In this document: in pieces, positions 18,188-26,625 of the stretch
How positions within the stretch are numbered: the stretch's first letter is position 1
Layout of the letters: the number at the start of each line of letters is the position of its first letter
DNA from: Vibrio taketomensis
Lineage (GTDB): Bacteria > Pseudomonadota > Gammaproteobacteria > Enterobacterales > Vibrionaceae
Length of the DNA stretch: 64,000 bases
Assembly (NCBI RefSeq): GCF_009938165.1
Contig: NZ_AP019650.1
Location: 1,054,001-1,118,000, forward strand
Reading direction: 5' to 3'
The notes under the pieces: generated by a model
What the model was told of the DNA's origin: nothing
The model's database searches: none
What the model saw: the letters and a program-made list of their open reading frames with translations, nothing else
Made by a program: the position numbers and the translations under genes

Positions 18188-18979
18188 TTAGTCTTGCGCC
18201 AAAATCAAAGCAATCTTACTCGATGCCAAAGTATCAATCAGTTTTGATGGTGATTCTGATGCAATCATGAAATCAAAATGAGTGAAGCCAATACTATAGG
18301 AAGAGATGCTATCTAACGTAGTTTTGGGGCAAATCAAGTATTTCTCAATCGAACGCTTCATCACCTCATTGAACATCGATGCACAATAACTGTCTTTAAA
18401 CGTCACACCAAAATCATGATGCACGCCATCAGGCGTGATAAATAATTTGGTGAAGATGATCGATTCAAACCAGCTAGGTGGTGTATCGGTTTTAAATACG
18501 TCAGCAGTTGGGTCGTAGTTACCACCAAGCAAAACCGCATTGCAGTTGGGCTTAGTTTTAAGCTCAAGGAAAGTGGTAAGTGAAAAGGTAACACCTGTAA
18601 AGGTAATACTTTTATCGATAGCCGAGATTATCTCGTTGTTATAATCGCTATTATCAAAAAATACCATGTCATCGTTATGCACCTGCTTGGCAGCAATGTG
18701 GCACAAAGAAATCTCTTCAGGCTCGATATTTTGCTTAACGGGCTTTAAAACACTATCTTCGCTGGCCTCTTCAATCGATTTACGCACAAAGCCGCCATAG
18801 GATTCGAGGTTGAAACTACCTGCAGCTGGAGAGTTAATATCTCTACGAATCGTCATCTCGGAAACTTCGAGCAATCGAGCAATTTCTCGCAGATGAATTT
18901 TATCCATGTGATCAAGACAAGATGAAATGCGTCGTAAACGCTCTAATTGTTTTGAGACCATATTAATAATGCCCGACAA
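18188..18979 (-). CDS. deoQ: DeoR-family repressor of the deoxyribose locus (DeoQ-like)
   Basis: A 263-residue DeoR-type protein: an N-terminal HTH (about 10-65: IHLREIARLLEVSEMTIRRDI) and a sugar-isomerase-like effector domain (about 80-263: DDMVFFDNSDYNNEIISAI, AVLLGGNYDP, LFITPDGVHHDFGVT). Two starts are possible: TTG 18979, which has an AAGGA site about 8 bases upstream, and ATG 18961, which lacks one. It lies 18 bases behind deoC on the same strand and is convergent with the unrelated zinc-ribbon gene. The DeoQ name is by analogy with the enterobacterial deoQKPX cluster, where DeoQ represses deoxyribose genes; here the neighbours are exactly deoK, deoP and deoX. Confidence 0.8.
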   Translation of the reverse strand: MSGIINMVSKQLERLRRISSCLDHMDKIHLREIARLLEVSEMTIRRDINSPAAGSFNLESYGGFVRKSIEEASEDSVLKPVKQNIEPEEISLCHIAAKQVHNDDMVFFDNSDYNNEIISAIDKSITFTGVTFSLTTFLELKTKPNCNAVLLGGNYDPTADVFKTDTPPSWFESIIFTKLFITPDGVHHDFGVTFKDSYCASMFNEVMKRSIEKYLICPKTTLDSISSYSIGFTHFDFMIASESPSKLIDTLASSKIALILAQD

Positions 18980-18988
18980 ACGGGCATT
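18968..18988 (-). other. Perfect hairpin over the deoC-regulator junction
   Basis: An 8-bp perfect stem (AATGCCCG / CGGGCATT) with a 5-base loop covers the possible TTG start and part of the ribosome-binding site of the DeoR-type gene. It could attenuate the regulator relative to deoC; there is no T-run. Confidence 0.5.
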
Positions 18989-18997
18989 CCTTATTTG

Positions 18998-19657
18998 TTA
19001 ATAACCGCTTTTTGCTTCAGTGCCATTCACAATCGAAACACCAGCGCTGGTACCAATACGTGATGCACCAGCATCAATCATCGCTTGTGCAATGGCTTGC
19101 GTTCGTACCCCGCCGGACGCTTTCACACCCATCTCGCTACCTACGTTGGTGCGCATCAGGCGAATGTGGGCTTCCGTCGCACCACCCGTGCTAAAACCTG
19201 TTGAGGTTTTCACAAAATCAGCCCCCGCTAGTTTGCTGATTTCACATAGCTTAGTAATTTGTTCATCCGTTAACAGGCATGTTTCAAAAATAACTTTTAG
19301 CAAGCGACCTTGGCAAGCAGTTTTGATCGCTGAGATTTCTTTTTCGATCTCATTCCACTTTCCATTCAATGCATGACCAACATTGATAACCATATCAATC
19401 TCATCCGCGCCATTTTCAATCGCATTTTGCGTTTCAAATACTTTCACTGCCGCTGTATTGGCACCCAACGGAAAGCCAATCACCGTGCATACTTTGACGT
19501 CACTATTCTTTAGCAGATCCGCACAAGTCGCAATATAAGTTGGGTTCACACATACCGAGAAAAACGAATGCTCGATAGCCTCATTACACAACGTTGTGAT
19601 TTGTTCTTCTGTTGCCGTTGGGAGTAGCAAAGTGTGGTCAATTAGTGAATGAATCAT
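18998..19657 (-). CDS. deoC: Deoxyribose-phosphate aldolase (short form)
   Basis: A 219-residue cytosolic aldolase that cleaves 2-deoxyribose-5-phosphate to acetaldehyde and glyceraldehyde-3-phosphate. The Schiff-base lysine is in DFVKTSTGFSTGGAT and the second essential lysine in VKASGGVRT; VCVNPTYI and IGFPLGANTAAVK are also typical. The ATG at 19657 with GAGGT upstream is preferred over a TTG 15 bases earlier. At about 220 residues it belongs to the short bacterial type rather than the ~260-residue E. coli type. Its place opposite deoK-deoP-deoX shows it serves exogenous deoxyribose; a second deoC for nucleoside salvage would be expected elsewhere. Confidence 0.95.
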   Translation of the reverse strand: MIHSLIDHTLLLPTATEEQITTLCNEAIEHSFFSVCVNPTYIATCADLLKNSDVKVCTVIGFPLGANTAAVKVFETQNAIENGADEIDMVINVGHALNGKWNEIEKEISAIKTACQGRLLKVIFETCLLTDEQITKLCEISKLAGADFVKTSTGFSTGGATEAHIRLMRTNVGSEMGVKASGGVRTQAIAQAMIDAGASRIGTSAGVSIVNGTEAKSGY

Positions 19658-19687
19658 GTTGTTATACCTCAAGTTTAAGTAATTAGA

Positions 19688-19871
19688 TTTGTTATAATCC
19701 TAACATTAATATTTGTGATCAAAACAAGAATTCGCTCATTTTGTGATTATCATAACAACGATATGTGATTTTCATCGCATCCAATTTGCTATTTGTGAGT
19801 ATTATATGTTCACAAGCTAACGAAAAGACATCAAGCAAACGCTTAATGTTGTGATTATAACAAGGTGCATT
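19688..19871. promoter_or_regulatory. Divergent deo control region: repeated operators and a CRP-like site
   Basis: TGTTATAATC at 19690-19699 is the exact reverse complement of GATTATAACA at 19853-19862, so inverted copies flank the region. A related palindrome-like site TTGTGATTATCATAACAA lies at 19741-19758 and another, TTTGTGATCAAAACAA, at 19712-19727. The shared core is TTGTGAT...AACAA, a good operator candidate for the DeoR-type repressor. TGTGA-N6-TCGCA at 19764-19779 matches the CRP consensus at nine of ten core positions. Confidence 0.65.
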
Positions 19872-20801
19872 ATGAAATCTATTGCTGTTATCGGCTCTAA
19901 TATGGTCGACCTAATCTCTTACACTCATCGCATGCCAAAAGAAGGGGAAACTCTCGAAGCACCATCGTTTCGTATGGGCTGTGGTGGTAAAGGTGCTAAC
20001 CAAGCGGTAGCGGCCGCCAAACTGGGCTCTAGCGTTGTGATGGTAAGTAAAGTTGGTGATGACATGTTTGCTGACAACACCATTCGTAACTTCCAATCTT
20101 ACGGTATTGATACCAAATACGTACAAAAAGTACTCCATACATCAAGCGGTGTTGCGCCAATTTTTGTTAACCCATCTTCTCAGAACTCGATTTTGATCAT
20201 CAAAGGTGCCAATGAGTTCTTAAAACCAGCAGACATTGATAAAGCAGCAGAAACACTTAAGAAAGTAGAACTGATCGTCCTACAACTAGAAGTGCCTTTA
20301 GAAACCGTTTACTACGCGATTGAGTTTGCCAATAAACACAATATCAAAGTGCTACTAAACCCAGCGCCTGCGGTTCCTGAACTCGATATCGAATACGCAT
20401 GTCGCTGTGACTTCTTCATTCCAAATGAAACCGAGCTAGAAATTTTGGTTGGTAAACCGGTAGATACGATTGAAGAGATTCGCGATGCCGCCAAAGTTCT
20501 GCTCGATAGAGGCCTAAGCAACATCATCGTGACGCTAGGTGCGCGCGGTTCTCTATGGTTAACCAAAGATGGTTCCGAGCTACTTGTTGACCCAATCAAA
20601 GTCGATGCGATTGATACTTCCGGTGCCGGCGATGCCTTCATTGGTTGTTTCTCTCATTACTTTGTACAAAGCGGTGACGTCGAATTCTCTATGAAAAAAG
20701 CCTCTATGTTTGCTGCGATGAGCGTAACCGAGAAAGGAACTCAATTCTCTTACCCAAGCATTGAACAATTTAACGAATTTGCTGAAAAACACGCAAATTA
20801 A
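19872..20801 (+). CDS. deoK: Deoxyribokinase / ribokinase-family sugar kinase
   Basis: A 309-residue PfkB-family kinase expected to phosphorylate 2-deoxyribose at O5, feeding DeoC. ATG 19872 is chosen because GSNMVDLISYTHRMPKEGETL starts the family fold directly after it. The substrate-binding GCGGKGANQAVAAAKLG and the anion-hole/catalytic DTSGAGDAFIG (Asp254) are intact; NPAPAVP and PNETELEIL also fit ribokinases. Sequence alone does not separate ribokinase from deoxyribokinase; the deoC, deoP and deoX neighbours favour the latter. It lies 34 bases upstream of deoP. Confidence 0.88.
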   Translation: MKSIAVIGSNMVDLISYTHRMPKEGETLEAPSFRMGCGGKGANQAVAAAKLGSSVVMVSKVGDDMFADNTIRNFQSYGIDTKYVQKVLHTSSGVAPIFVNPSSQNSILIIKGANEFLKPADIDKAAETLKKVELIVLQLEVPLETVYYAIEFANKHNIKVLLNPAPAVPELDIEYACRCDFFIPNETELEILVGKPVDTIEEIRDAAKVLLDRGLSNIIVTLGARGSLWLTKDGSELLVDPIKVDAIDTSGAGDAFIGCFSHYFVQSGDVEFSMKKASMFAAMSVTEKGTQFSYPSIEQFNEFAEKHAN

Positions 20802-20834
20802 TTCAAACCTCTAACCCTACGAGAGTGATCTAAA

Positions 20835-22157
20835 ATGCTGATAAAACATAATACTACACAGCGCGATGATGGATATTTAGATAAAACTCCTTATTTCCAA
20901 TTTATCCTTTTATCGTGTTTATTCCCGTTATGGGGTGCTGCGGCATCCCTAAACGATATCCTTATTACTCAGTTCAAATCGGTGTTTGAACTGTCTAACT
21001 TCGCCAGTGCATTGGTGCAATCTGCCTTTTATGGCGGTTACTTCTTGATTGCTATTCCAGCATCATTGGTGATCAAGAAAACCTCCTACAAAATGACCAT
21101 TTTAGCGGGCCTATCGCTATACATTGTTGGTTGCTCATTGTTCTACCCTGCTTCGACTATGGCAACTTACACCATGTTCCTAGCGGCAATTTTCTCAATT
21201 GCAATCGGCCTGTCATTCCTAGAAACCGCCGCTAACACCTACTCTTCAATGATTGGTGAGCCTTCTAGAGCCACGCTACGCCTAAACATTTCACAAACGT
21301 TCTACCCTATTGGCGCGATTGCGGGCATCCTTTTAGGTAAATACTTAGTGTTCCAAGACGGTGCAAGCTTGGAAGAACAAATGGCGGTGATGAACGCTGA
21401 ACAATTGCATGCGTTCAAACTAGAAATGCTTCAACACACACTTAAGCCGTACAAATACATGATCTTTGTATTGCTTGGCGTAGCATCATTGTTCGCACTG
21501 ACTGCATTCCCGAAATGTAAGGTAAAAACAGACCATACCAAACAAGCGCCATCGGTTGGCGAAACACTAAAGTACCTTTCAACCAACGCACGCTTCAAAA
21601 AAGGCATCGTTGCACAATGGTTCTACGTGGGTATGCAAGTAGCGGTATGGAGTTTCACTATTCGACTTGCGCTAGAAATGGGTAACCTTAACGAGCGTGA
21701 TGCATCAACGTACCTCATCTTCTCATTCATGGGATTCTTTATCGGTAAATTTATTGCCAACGTATTAATGACCAAATTCGCTCAAGAGAAAGTGCTGATC
21801 GCGTACTCGTTGCTTGGCATGCTTTGCTTAGTCTATGTCTCGTTTGTACCTAACTTCTCTGCGGTATGGATGGCAATCGTTGTATCGCTTCTGTTCGGCC
21901 CTTGTTGGGCAACCATCTACGCAGCAACACTACAAACTGTCGATAACAAATACACGGAAACGGCCGGTGCGGTTATCGTAATGGCTATCGTTGGTGCAGC
22001 ATGTGTGCCTGCAATCCAAGGCCTTGTCGCTGATATGGTCGGCCTACAAATGTCATTCATGGTTAACTTCGTCTGCTTTGGTGTCGTCGCTTACTACTTC
22101 GTTAGTGAGATGAAATTCAAAGCACAAAATAAACCTGTTGTTACTGCCACGGTATAA
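20835..22157 (+). CDS. deoP: Deoxyribose permease (FucP-type MFS symporter)
   Basis: A 440-residue, 12-segment inner-membrane carrier of the fucose:H+ symporter branch of the MFS. Its N-terminus has SCLFPLWGAAASLNDILI and FKSVFELSNFASALVQSAFYGGYFL, close to the FucP pattern, and FLETAANTYSSMIG occurs in segment 4-5. The central loop is about residues 225-245. In enterobacteria DeoP, a FucP homologue, imports deoxyribose, and the surrounding deoK, deoX and deoC support that role. It is separated from deoX by a hairpin. Confidence 0.85.
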   Translation: MLIKHNTTQRDDGYLDKTPYFQFILLSCLFPLWGAAASLNDILITQFKSVFELSNFASALVQSAFYGGYFLIAIPASLVIKKTSYKMTILAGLSLYIVGCSLFYPASTMATYTMFLAAIFSIAIGLSFLETAANTYSSMIGEPSRATLRLNISQTFYPIGAIAGILLGKYLVFQDGASLEEQMAVMNAEQLHAFKLEMLQHTLKPYKYMIFVLLGVASLFALTAFPKCKVKTDHTKQAPSVGETLKYLSTNARFKKGIVAQWFYVGMQVAVWSFTIRLALEMGNLNERDASTYLIFSFMGFFIGKFIANVLMTKFAQEKVLIAYSLLGMLCLVYVSFVPNFSAVWMAIVVSLLFGPCWATIYAATLQTVDNKYTETAGAVIVMAIVGAACVPAIQGLVADMVGLQMSFMVNFVCFGVVAYYFVSEMKFKAQNKPVVTATV

Positions 22158-22164
22158 ATCCCTC

Positions 22165-22187
22165 GGCCGCCTTAAAGGCGGCCTTTT
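22165..22187 (+). terminator. Attenuator-like hairpin between deoP and deoX
   Basis: GGCCGCCTT and AAGGCGGCC form a near-continuous palindrome followed by TTTT, ending 14 bases before the deoX ATG. It should act as a partial terminator, lowering deoX expression, or protect the upstream mRNA end. Confidence 0.7.
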
Positions 22188-22200
22188 GCGAGATGTTATT

Positions 22201-23214
22201 ATGTTCACAATTCCTTTGTACAAAGATCAATTTAAAACCGCAAAAACCACCATTTTGCATTCTGAGCAATTTGAGGTGTCGAGTTTTGTGTATAACTCCG
22301 GCGTACAAGCATTAGAAATCAAAAACGCAAAAGGCAAACTTGTTGTATTGCCATTTATGGGACAAATGATTTGGGATGCCGAGTTTTTAGGTATCGACAT
22401 GTGTATGAAAAACATGTTCTCAGAGCCAAAGCCTGCTAATAGCATTGTTGAAACGTACGGCTGTTTCTCTTTCCATTCGGGCTTGCTGCGTAATGGTTGC
22501 CCGGGACCAGAAGATGACCACCCTCTGCATGGTGAAATGGCATGTGCAACAATGGATAGCGCTTGGCTTGAAATCAACGACGAGAGTATCACCTTATGGG
22601 GTAGTTACGAATACGTAATGGGCTTTGGTGACCACTATGTTGCGAAGCCTAGCCTCCATTTAAACGCTGAACAAAGCACATTTGAAATCAAAATGCACGT
22701 CACCAACTTAGGTGCTCAGCCTATGCCATTGCAATACATGTGTCATATGAATGCCGCCTACTTTGACCAAGCGACGTTTGCACAAAATATTCCTAGCGAT
22801 GTGATTAAGCTTCGTGAATCGATTCCAAATCACGTCAAGCCAACACCGCAATGGCTTGATTACAATGAGACTCTAAAAGCGTCGCCTGCCATTGAAGTGC
22901 TTGAGCACGCAGAGATGTACGATCCTGAGATTGTCTACTTTATGGATAAGCTTTCGGAGCATACTCAAATTGCGCAATTTGAGATGGCAGTCTCTGAACA
23001 GCACAAGCTGGTGACTGAATTTGATACAGCGCAATTCAACTATGCCACGCGTTGGATCCTATACAATGCTGACCAATCCGTGGGCGCCTACGTATTACCG
23101 GCCACTTGCCGTCCTGAAGGCTTCACCGCCGCTAAAAATAACGGCACACTGCTTTACTTGGCACCTCAAGAATCACGCGAGTTTGTGGTTAAAACGGGTG
23201 TGGTATCACGTTAG
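22201..23214 (+). CDS. deoX: Aldose-epimerase-like protein DeoX (DUF4432 type)
   Basis: A 337-residue cytosolic protein with galactose-mutarotase-like beta-sandwich features: LEIKNAKGKLVVLPFMGQMIWDAEF, ETYGCFSFHSGLLRNGCPG, HPLHGEMACATMDSAW and PLQYMCHMNAAYF, with the His residues expected of an epimerase pocket. DeoX proteins in enterobacterial deoQKPX clusters belong to this family; mutarotation of deoxyribose is the reasonable role. The start is ATG 22201; earlier in-frame codons run through the hairpin. A strong terminator follows. Confidence 0.85.
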   Translation: MFTIPLYKDQFKTAKTTILHSEQFEVSSFVYNSGVQALEIKNAKGKLVVLPFMGQMIWDAEFLGIDMCMKNMFSEPKPANSIVETYGCFSFHSGLLRNGCPGPEDDHPLHGEMACATMDSAWLEINDESITLWGSYEYVMGFGDHYVAKPSLHLNAEQSTFEIKMHVTNLGAQPMPLQYMCHMNAAYFDQATFAQNIPSDVIKLRESIPNHVKPTPQWLDYNETLKASPAIEVLEHAEMYDPEIVYFMDKLSEHTQIAQFEMAVSEQHKLVTEFDTAQFNYATRWILYNADQSVGAYVLPATCRPEGFTAAKNNGTLLYLAPQESREFVVKTGVVSR

Positions 23215-23228
23215 TCGACAATCAAACC

Positions 23229-23255
23229 AAAAAAGCCACTTTATGTGGCTTTTTT
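23229..23255 (+). terminator. Intrinsic terminator of the deoKPX operon
   Basis: AAAAAAGCCAC / GTGGCTTTTTT with a five-base loop, 15 bases after the deoX stop. Confidence 0.92.
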
Positions 23256-23315
23256 ACTTTAATACCGACTGCTTTTTCTTGATTCAATTCATTGGTCGCT
23301 GTCTATTCTAAGTAA

Positions 23316-23651
23316 TCACGCGACTTCTATTGGGCCATGATCATCACAATGTTCGCCATGTTGATGATGCAAACGGCCATCAACGATGTAATCGATGTGG
23401 TCACCATGTTGAATCGCCTCGTGCCCACAACCAGGTCCATGCACATGCCCTTGGCATGTGTGTACCGGATTACACGCATTCGGGTTGACTTCACTCGCTT
23501 CTATCACGTGTTCATCACAATGGTCGCCATGAGGGTGATGCAATACACCATCCACGAGATAATCAATATGATCACCATGGCGGATTGCAGTATGACCGCA
23601 GTCTTTACCGTGTGCATGCTCGTTATGTGAATGTGTTTTCGTACAAGACAC
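23316..23651 (-). CDS. Histidine-rich tandem-repeat protein, probable metal binder
   Basis: A 111-residue soluble protein with about 23 His and 7 Cys. Two tandem copies of a ~35-residue unit are obvious: CGHTAIRHGDHIDYLVDG then LHHPHGDHCDEH, and CGHEAIQHGDHIDYIVDG then LHHQHGEHCDDH. There is no signal peptide, so it is probably cytosolic. The start is a GTG with GGAG/AAGG sites upstream. The pattern implies binding of Zn, Ni or Co, as storage or chaperone, but no named family is recognised with certainty. It stands alone between the deoxyribose operon and an export pair on the same strand. Confidence 0.75.
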   Translation of the reverse strand: MSCTKTHSHNEHAHGKDCGHTAIRHGDHIDYLVDGVLHHPHGDHCDEHVIEASEVNPNACNPVHTCQGHVHGPGCGHEAIQHGDHIDYIVDGRLHHQHGEHCDDHGPIEVA

Positions 23652-23819
23652 TGCCTTTTCTCCATAAAATGGTTTCCTTTTATAAAGTTAGTCCATTCTT
23701 GTTTGTTTGATATGAAACTTATTGAAACTGTGAGTAAATTCAAATGCTCGTTAAAGGCGTCGACAAATTTCATACAAAAAGGCTCAGCCTAAGCTGAGCC
23801 ATCAGTTTTGTTTATTCCA

Positions 23820-25043
23820 TTAAATCGAATAGAAGAAGTAAAGCTGGGACTTCATTCGAATGATGATGCCACGTATCACGTCGAGAAAAGCCAAAAAACC
23901 AATCGGTTTTTCCGCACTTACCCAAGCAAGCCCCACCGACCCAACGGGAATATCGTAACCCTCAGGTTCATCAATTTTCAGGCGAACAAAGTGATGTTTG
24001 TTTTGCAGGTTTTTCCCCGTCGTTGCACGTACAGATTGGTCAACGCCAAGCAAGTTACTTTGTGATTCACCCGTCGCTTCAACAATACCCTCTACGTGCG
24101 CTGAGAAAATCTTGCCCGGATACACTGATGATGAAAATTCCGCTGCCTGACCAGGCTTAATGTTACGTATTGCCTGATGATTGACTCGCATCAGTACATA
24201 CTTTTCATCGGTATACATCTGCAATCTTGGCATCATGGATACTCGCTGCCCTTCACGCAAAATAAAGTTGGTCACAAAACCATCAGCAGGCGCATACACT
24301 TTGGTACTGTCTAGGTCCCACTGCGCTTTTGCCACTTTCTGCTCTGCTGTGTGAAGATCGCTTCTACGGCTCTCGATATTCAGCTTTGCTTTATTTATCG
24401 CTAAATTGGCTTTTTCAACTTCCACTTGCTTGGTGGCAATTTGTGATTCAATCGTTTCGATAGAATGCTCGGCTTTGATCACCGTGGTTTGTTGTTTCTC
24501 CATATCGCTCTCAGTGATGGTGTTATTTACCATCTGATTCTGCTTTTGATAGCGATTCAGTGTATTCAACTGCAATTTATAGTCAGCTTGTGCTGTGGCT
24601 AATTGTGCTCGGCTGGTCTGCAAATCTTGTTTAATCGACTCGTAATTCGCTTTGGCGACATCCACGTCTTGAATCGCCACATCTAGCGCCACCTGAGCTG
24701 CATGCTGAGCGACCTCAGCTTGGCGCAAAGCAATTTGGTATTGCGTATCATCAATTTCATAAATCAGCTGACCTTTGGTGAGTTGCTGATTGGGCTCAAC
24801 ATGAATCGCCGTCACTTTGCCTTTCACATTGGTCGAATCTGGTCGTAATTGAATGTGCGGAGATTGCACAACTGAGCCGCCCGAAAGATCCATTGGCGTG
24901 TAGTTAATCAGGCCAACCCAAACAAACAATAGCCAACCCGTCCCACCCAAATACGCGAATGCTTTAGTGAACTTGTTCCAAGGCATGCCGACGAAACGCA
25001 GCAAGTAAATAAACAGAGCCCAAATCGCCAAGCCTTCTAACAT
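23820..25043 (-). CDS. HlyD/EmrA-type membrane fusion protein (YiaV-like)
   Basis: A 407-residue periplasmic adaptor anchored by N-terminal membrane segments (about 3-18 and 28-50). It continues with a lipoyl-like half (VKGKVTAIHVEPNQQLTKGQLIYEIDD, about 75-105), a long alpha-helical hairpin (about 105-265), the second lipoyl half (DSTKVYAPADGFVTNFILREGQ) and a beta-barrel domain. Such proteins join an inner-membrane pump to an outer-membrane channel, but no pump or TolC homologue is next to it. The ATG overlaps the stop of the small membrane protein gene upstream (ATGTTAG), so the pair is translationally coupled, as in E. coli yiaW-yiaV. Confidence 0.85.
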   Translation of the reverse strand: MLEGLAIWALFIYLLRFVGMPWNKFTKAFAYLGGTGWLLFVWVGLINYTPMDLSGGSVVQSPHIQLRPDSTNVKGKVTAIHVEPNQQLTKGQLIYEIDDTQYQIALRQAEVAQHAAQVALDVAIQDVDVAKANYESIKQDLQTSRAQLATAQADYKLQLNTLNRYQKQNQMVNNTITESDMEKQQTTVIKAEHSIETIESQIATKQVEVEKANLAINKAKLNIESRRSDLHTAEQKVAKAQWDLDSTKVYAPADGFVTNFILREGQRVSMMPRLQMYTDEKYVLMRVNHQAIRNIKPGQAAEFSSSVYPGKIFSAHVEGIVEATGESQSNLLGVDQSVRATTGKNLQNKHHFVRLKIDEPEGYDIPVGSVGLAWVSAEKPIGFLAFLDVIRGIIIRMKSQLYFFYSI

Positions 25044-25366
25044 GATGCATCCTCATTCTTTTTACTGTCGTTGCTACCATGACGCCAAGTGTCTCGGAAA
25101 TTGATAATCGCTTTGTCCATATCAACAAAAGCTAATATCACCGCCAACACCCAGACCCAATGCCAAATAAAACCGATCCATGTGAGAGCGGTTATTAAAC
25201 CTATCTGATGGTGGTCTTTGCTATGGGCTTTATTAATTGGCAATTCATGAAAACGCCAAAAGCCGTAAGCGGCAGCACCAATAGTGCCGACCAAAACGAT
25301 GGTCGCAAAGATGTGTAGTGCAGTGTCTGCTCCGGTACCAACAAATGGCACGCTAACTAGACTCAT
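25037..25366 (-). CDS. Small inner-membrane protein (DUF3302/YiaW-like)
   Basis: A 109-residue protein with two or three hydrophobic segments (about 12-35, 55-80 and a flanking helix) and a charged C-terminus. ATG 25366 is chosen for the AGGAG site just upstream. Pairing with a YiaV-like fusion protein and its size support assignment to the YiaW/DUF3302 group, whose function is unknown. It begins an operon divergent from an AraC-type regulator. Confidence 0.68.
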   Translation of the reverse strand: MSLVSVPFVGTGADTALHIFATIVLVGTIGAAAYGFWRFHELPINKAHSKDHHQIGLITALTWIGFIWHWVWVLAVILAFVDMDKAIINFRDTWRHGSNDSKKNEDASC

Positions 25367-25473
25367 GTAAGGCTCCTCTAAGTTGTCGCTAGAGGATTGT
25401 GATCTAGATTTTAAAAATGTCTTGTTGTATAACAGATTCAATCAAATTGAGCTAAATATTGATTTAAATTGTT

Positions 25474-26481
25474 ATGAACAATGTTCGATTTATACGTGCC
25501 CTAGGGCTAAGAAATATTCACTTTCAAGTGCAGCAACGCTATCAATTGCCTGAGAATTCTTTGGCTATCGCTGACTCTGTCTTGGTCAATCCTATGGCAT
25601 TAATCCCAATGTCAGAGGCTAACCGTTGGTATCAACAGCTAGAAATTCAAACCAAGAATCCTGATATCATCTTGGAGGTTGCAGCCGGTATACGCCCACA
25701 CAATTTAGGCCCCATCGCTCGTTGGCTGTTTTCAGGTATCGATCTCGCCTCTGCGATTCGCCGCTTAAACTATGGCATTGCGAGCCTTCAGTCAGGCGCG
25801 TATCTTGCTGCCTCACAAAGTGGACGCATCATTAAATGGGCTTATCAAAACCCGTTTATTGACATTAACAACAAAGCTCATGATGGCGTTCGTGCCGCGA
25901 TTTTTATGTGCAAAGTGATTCGACATTATGTGGGCGATGATTTTGTTCCAATGCGCCTGATGTTGCCTGGAAATCGCGACAATCGAGCACGGTATGAAGA
26001 ATATTTCGGTTGCGATATCGGCTGGAACCATTCAAAAACTGAGGTATGGTTCCCTGCTGATTTACGTCTTACAACTCAATCAAATTTGCGCAGCAGTGCC
26101 GCACCACTGGCGATGAGCTTCGCCGAATTGGATGAGTTTCTAAACATGCCGGAAGCTGGCGATGAAGTAAAAGCACTGTATGAAGTGCTGAATTACAGTT
26201 GTCACTATGGTTTTCCAACCGTCGAACGTGTTTCCAGTTTAGTTGGTTTATCGCCTCAACAATTTCAACGCCGCCTACATACAATCGGTATGAACTTCAC
26301 CAGTATCACGGCTTATGTATTGAGTAATATTGCAGTTGGCCTGCTGGATAAAGGCGTAAGTATTGAAGAAGTTTCTCAGCGCTTAGGCTATCAAAACGTT
26401 GCGAGCTTTAATCGTATGTTTAAGAAACAAAGAGCACTGACACCCAAGCAGTTTGTCGCTCGACTTGAAGAGCTGAGATAG
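25474..26481 (+). CDS. AraC-family regulator with arabinose-binding-type N-terminal domain
   Basis: A 335-residue protein. The N-terminal ~200 residues match the ArgR/OruR-like effector domain (LGLRNIHFQVQQRYQLPE, GPIARWLFSGIDLASAIRRL). The C-terminal AraC HTH pair is at about 240-330 (VSSLVGLSPQQFQRRL, GVSIEEVSQRLGYQNVASFNRMFKK). It diverges from the YiaW/YiaV-like pair with about a 107-base gap and probably regulates it. The effector is unknown. Confidence 0.85.
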   Translation: MNNVRFIRALGLRNIHFQVQQRYQLPENSLAIADSVLVNPMALIPMSEANRWYQQLEIQTKNPDIILEVAAGIRPHNLGPIARWLFSGIDLASAIRRLNYGIASLQSGAYLAASQSGRIIKWAYQNPFIDINNKAHDGVRAAIFMCKVIRHYVGDDFVPMRLMLPGNRDNRARYEEYFGCDIGWNHSKTEVWFPADLRLTTQSNLRSSAAPLAMSFAELDEFLNMPEAGDEVKALYEVLNYSCHYGFPTVERVSSLVGLSPQQFQRRLHTIGMNFTSITAYVLSNIAVGLLDKGVSIEEVSQRLGYQNVASFNRMFKKQRALTPKQFVARLEELR

Positions 26482-26484
26482 TTT

Positions 26485-26514
26485 TATACTCAAGTGACTT
26501 CAAGATGCAGGATT
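26485..26514. repeat. Possible dispersed Vibrio repeat fragment
   Basis: A TATACTCAAGTGACTTCAAG core followed by ATGCAGGATT resembles a short sequence often found in Vibrio intergenic regions. Only one good copy is in this window; partial echoes occur near 15308-15325 and 34368-34382. The call rests on memory of the motif. Confidence 0.3.
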
Positions 26515-26625
26515 CACGCTCAAAATGATTGACAAAAAAGAATAAAAACACGATTCTATAATGCTGCGTTAATTTTACCGCACTAGCTGTTGCAGCAGCT
26601 TTAATCAAATAAAGAAAGGTAAAAT

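Noticed and set aside
23337..23630. Met-rich ORF opposite the His-rich protein
   Set aside because: The CAT/CAC His codons read as ATG/GTG on the other strand, giving an artificial Met-rich frame.
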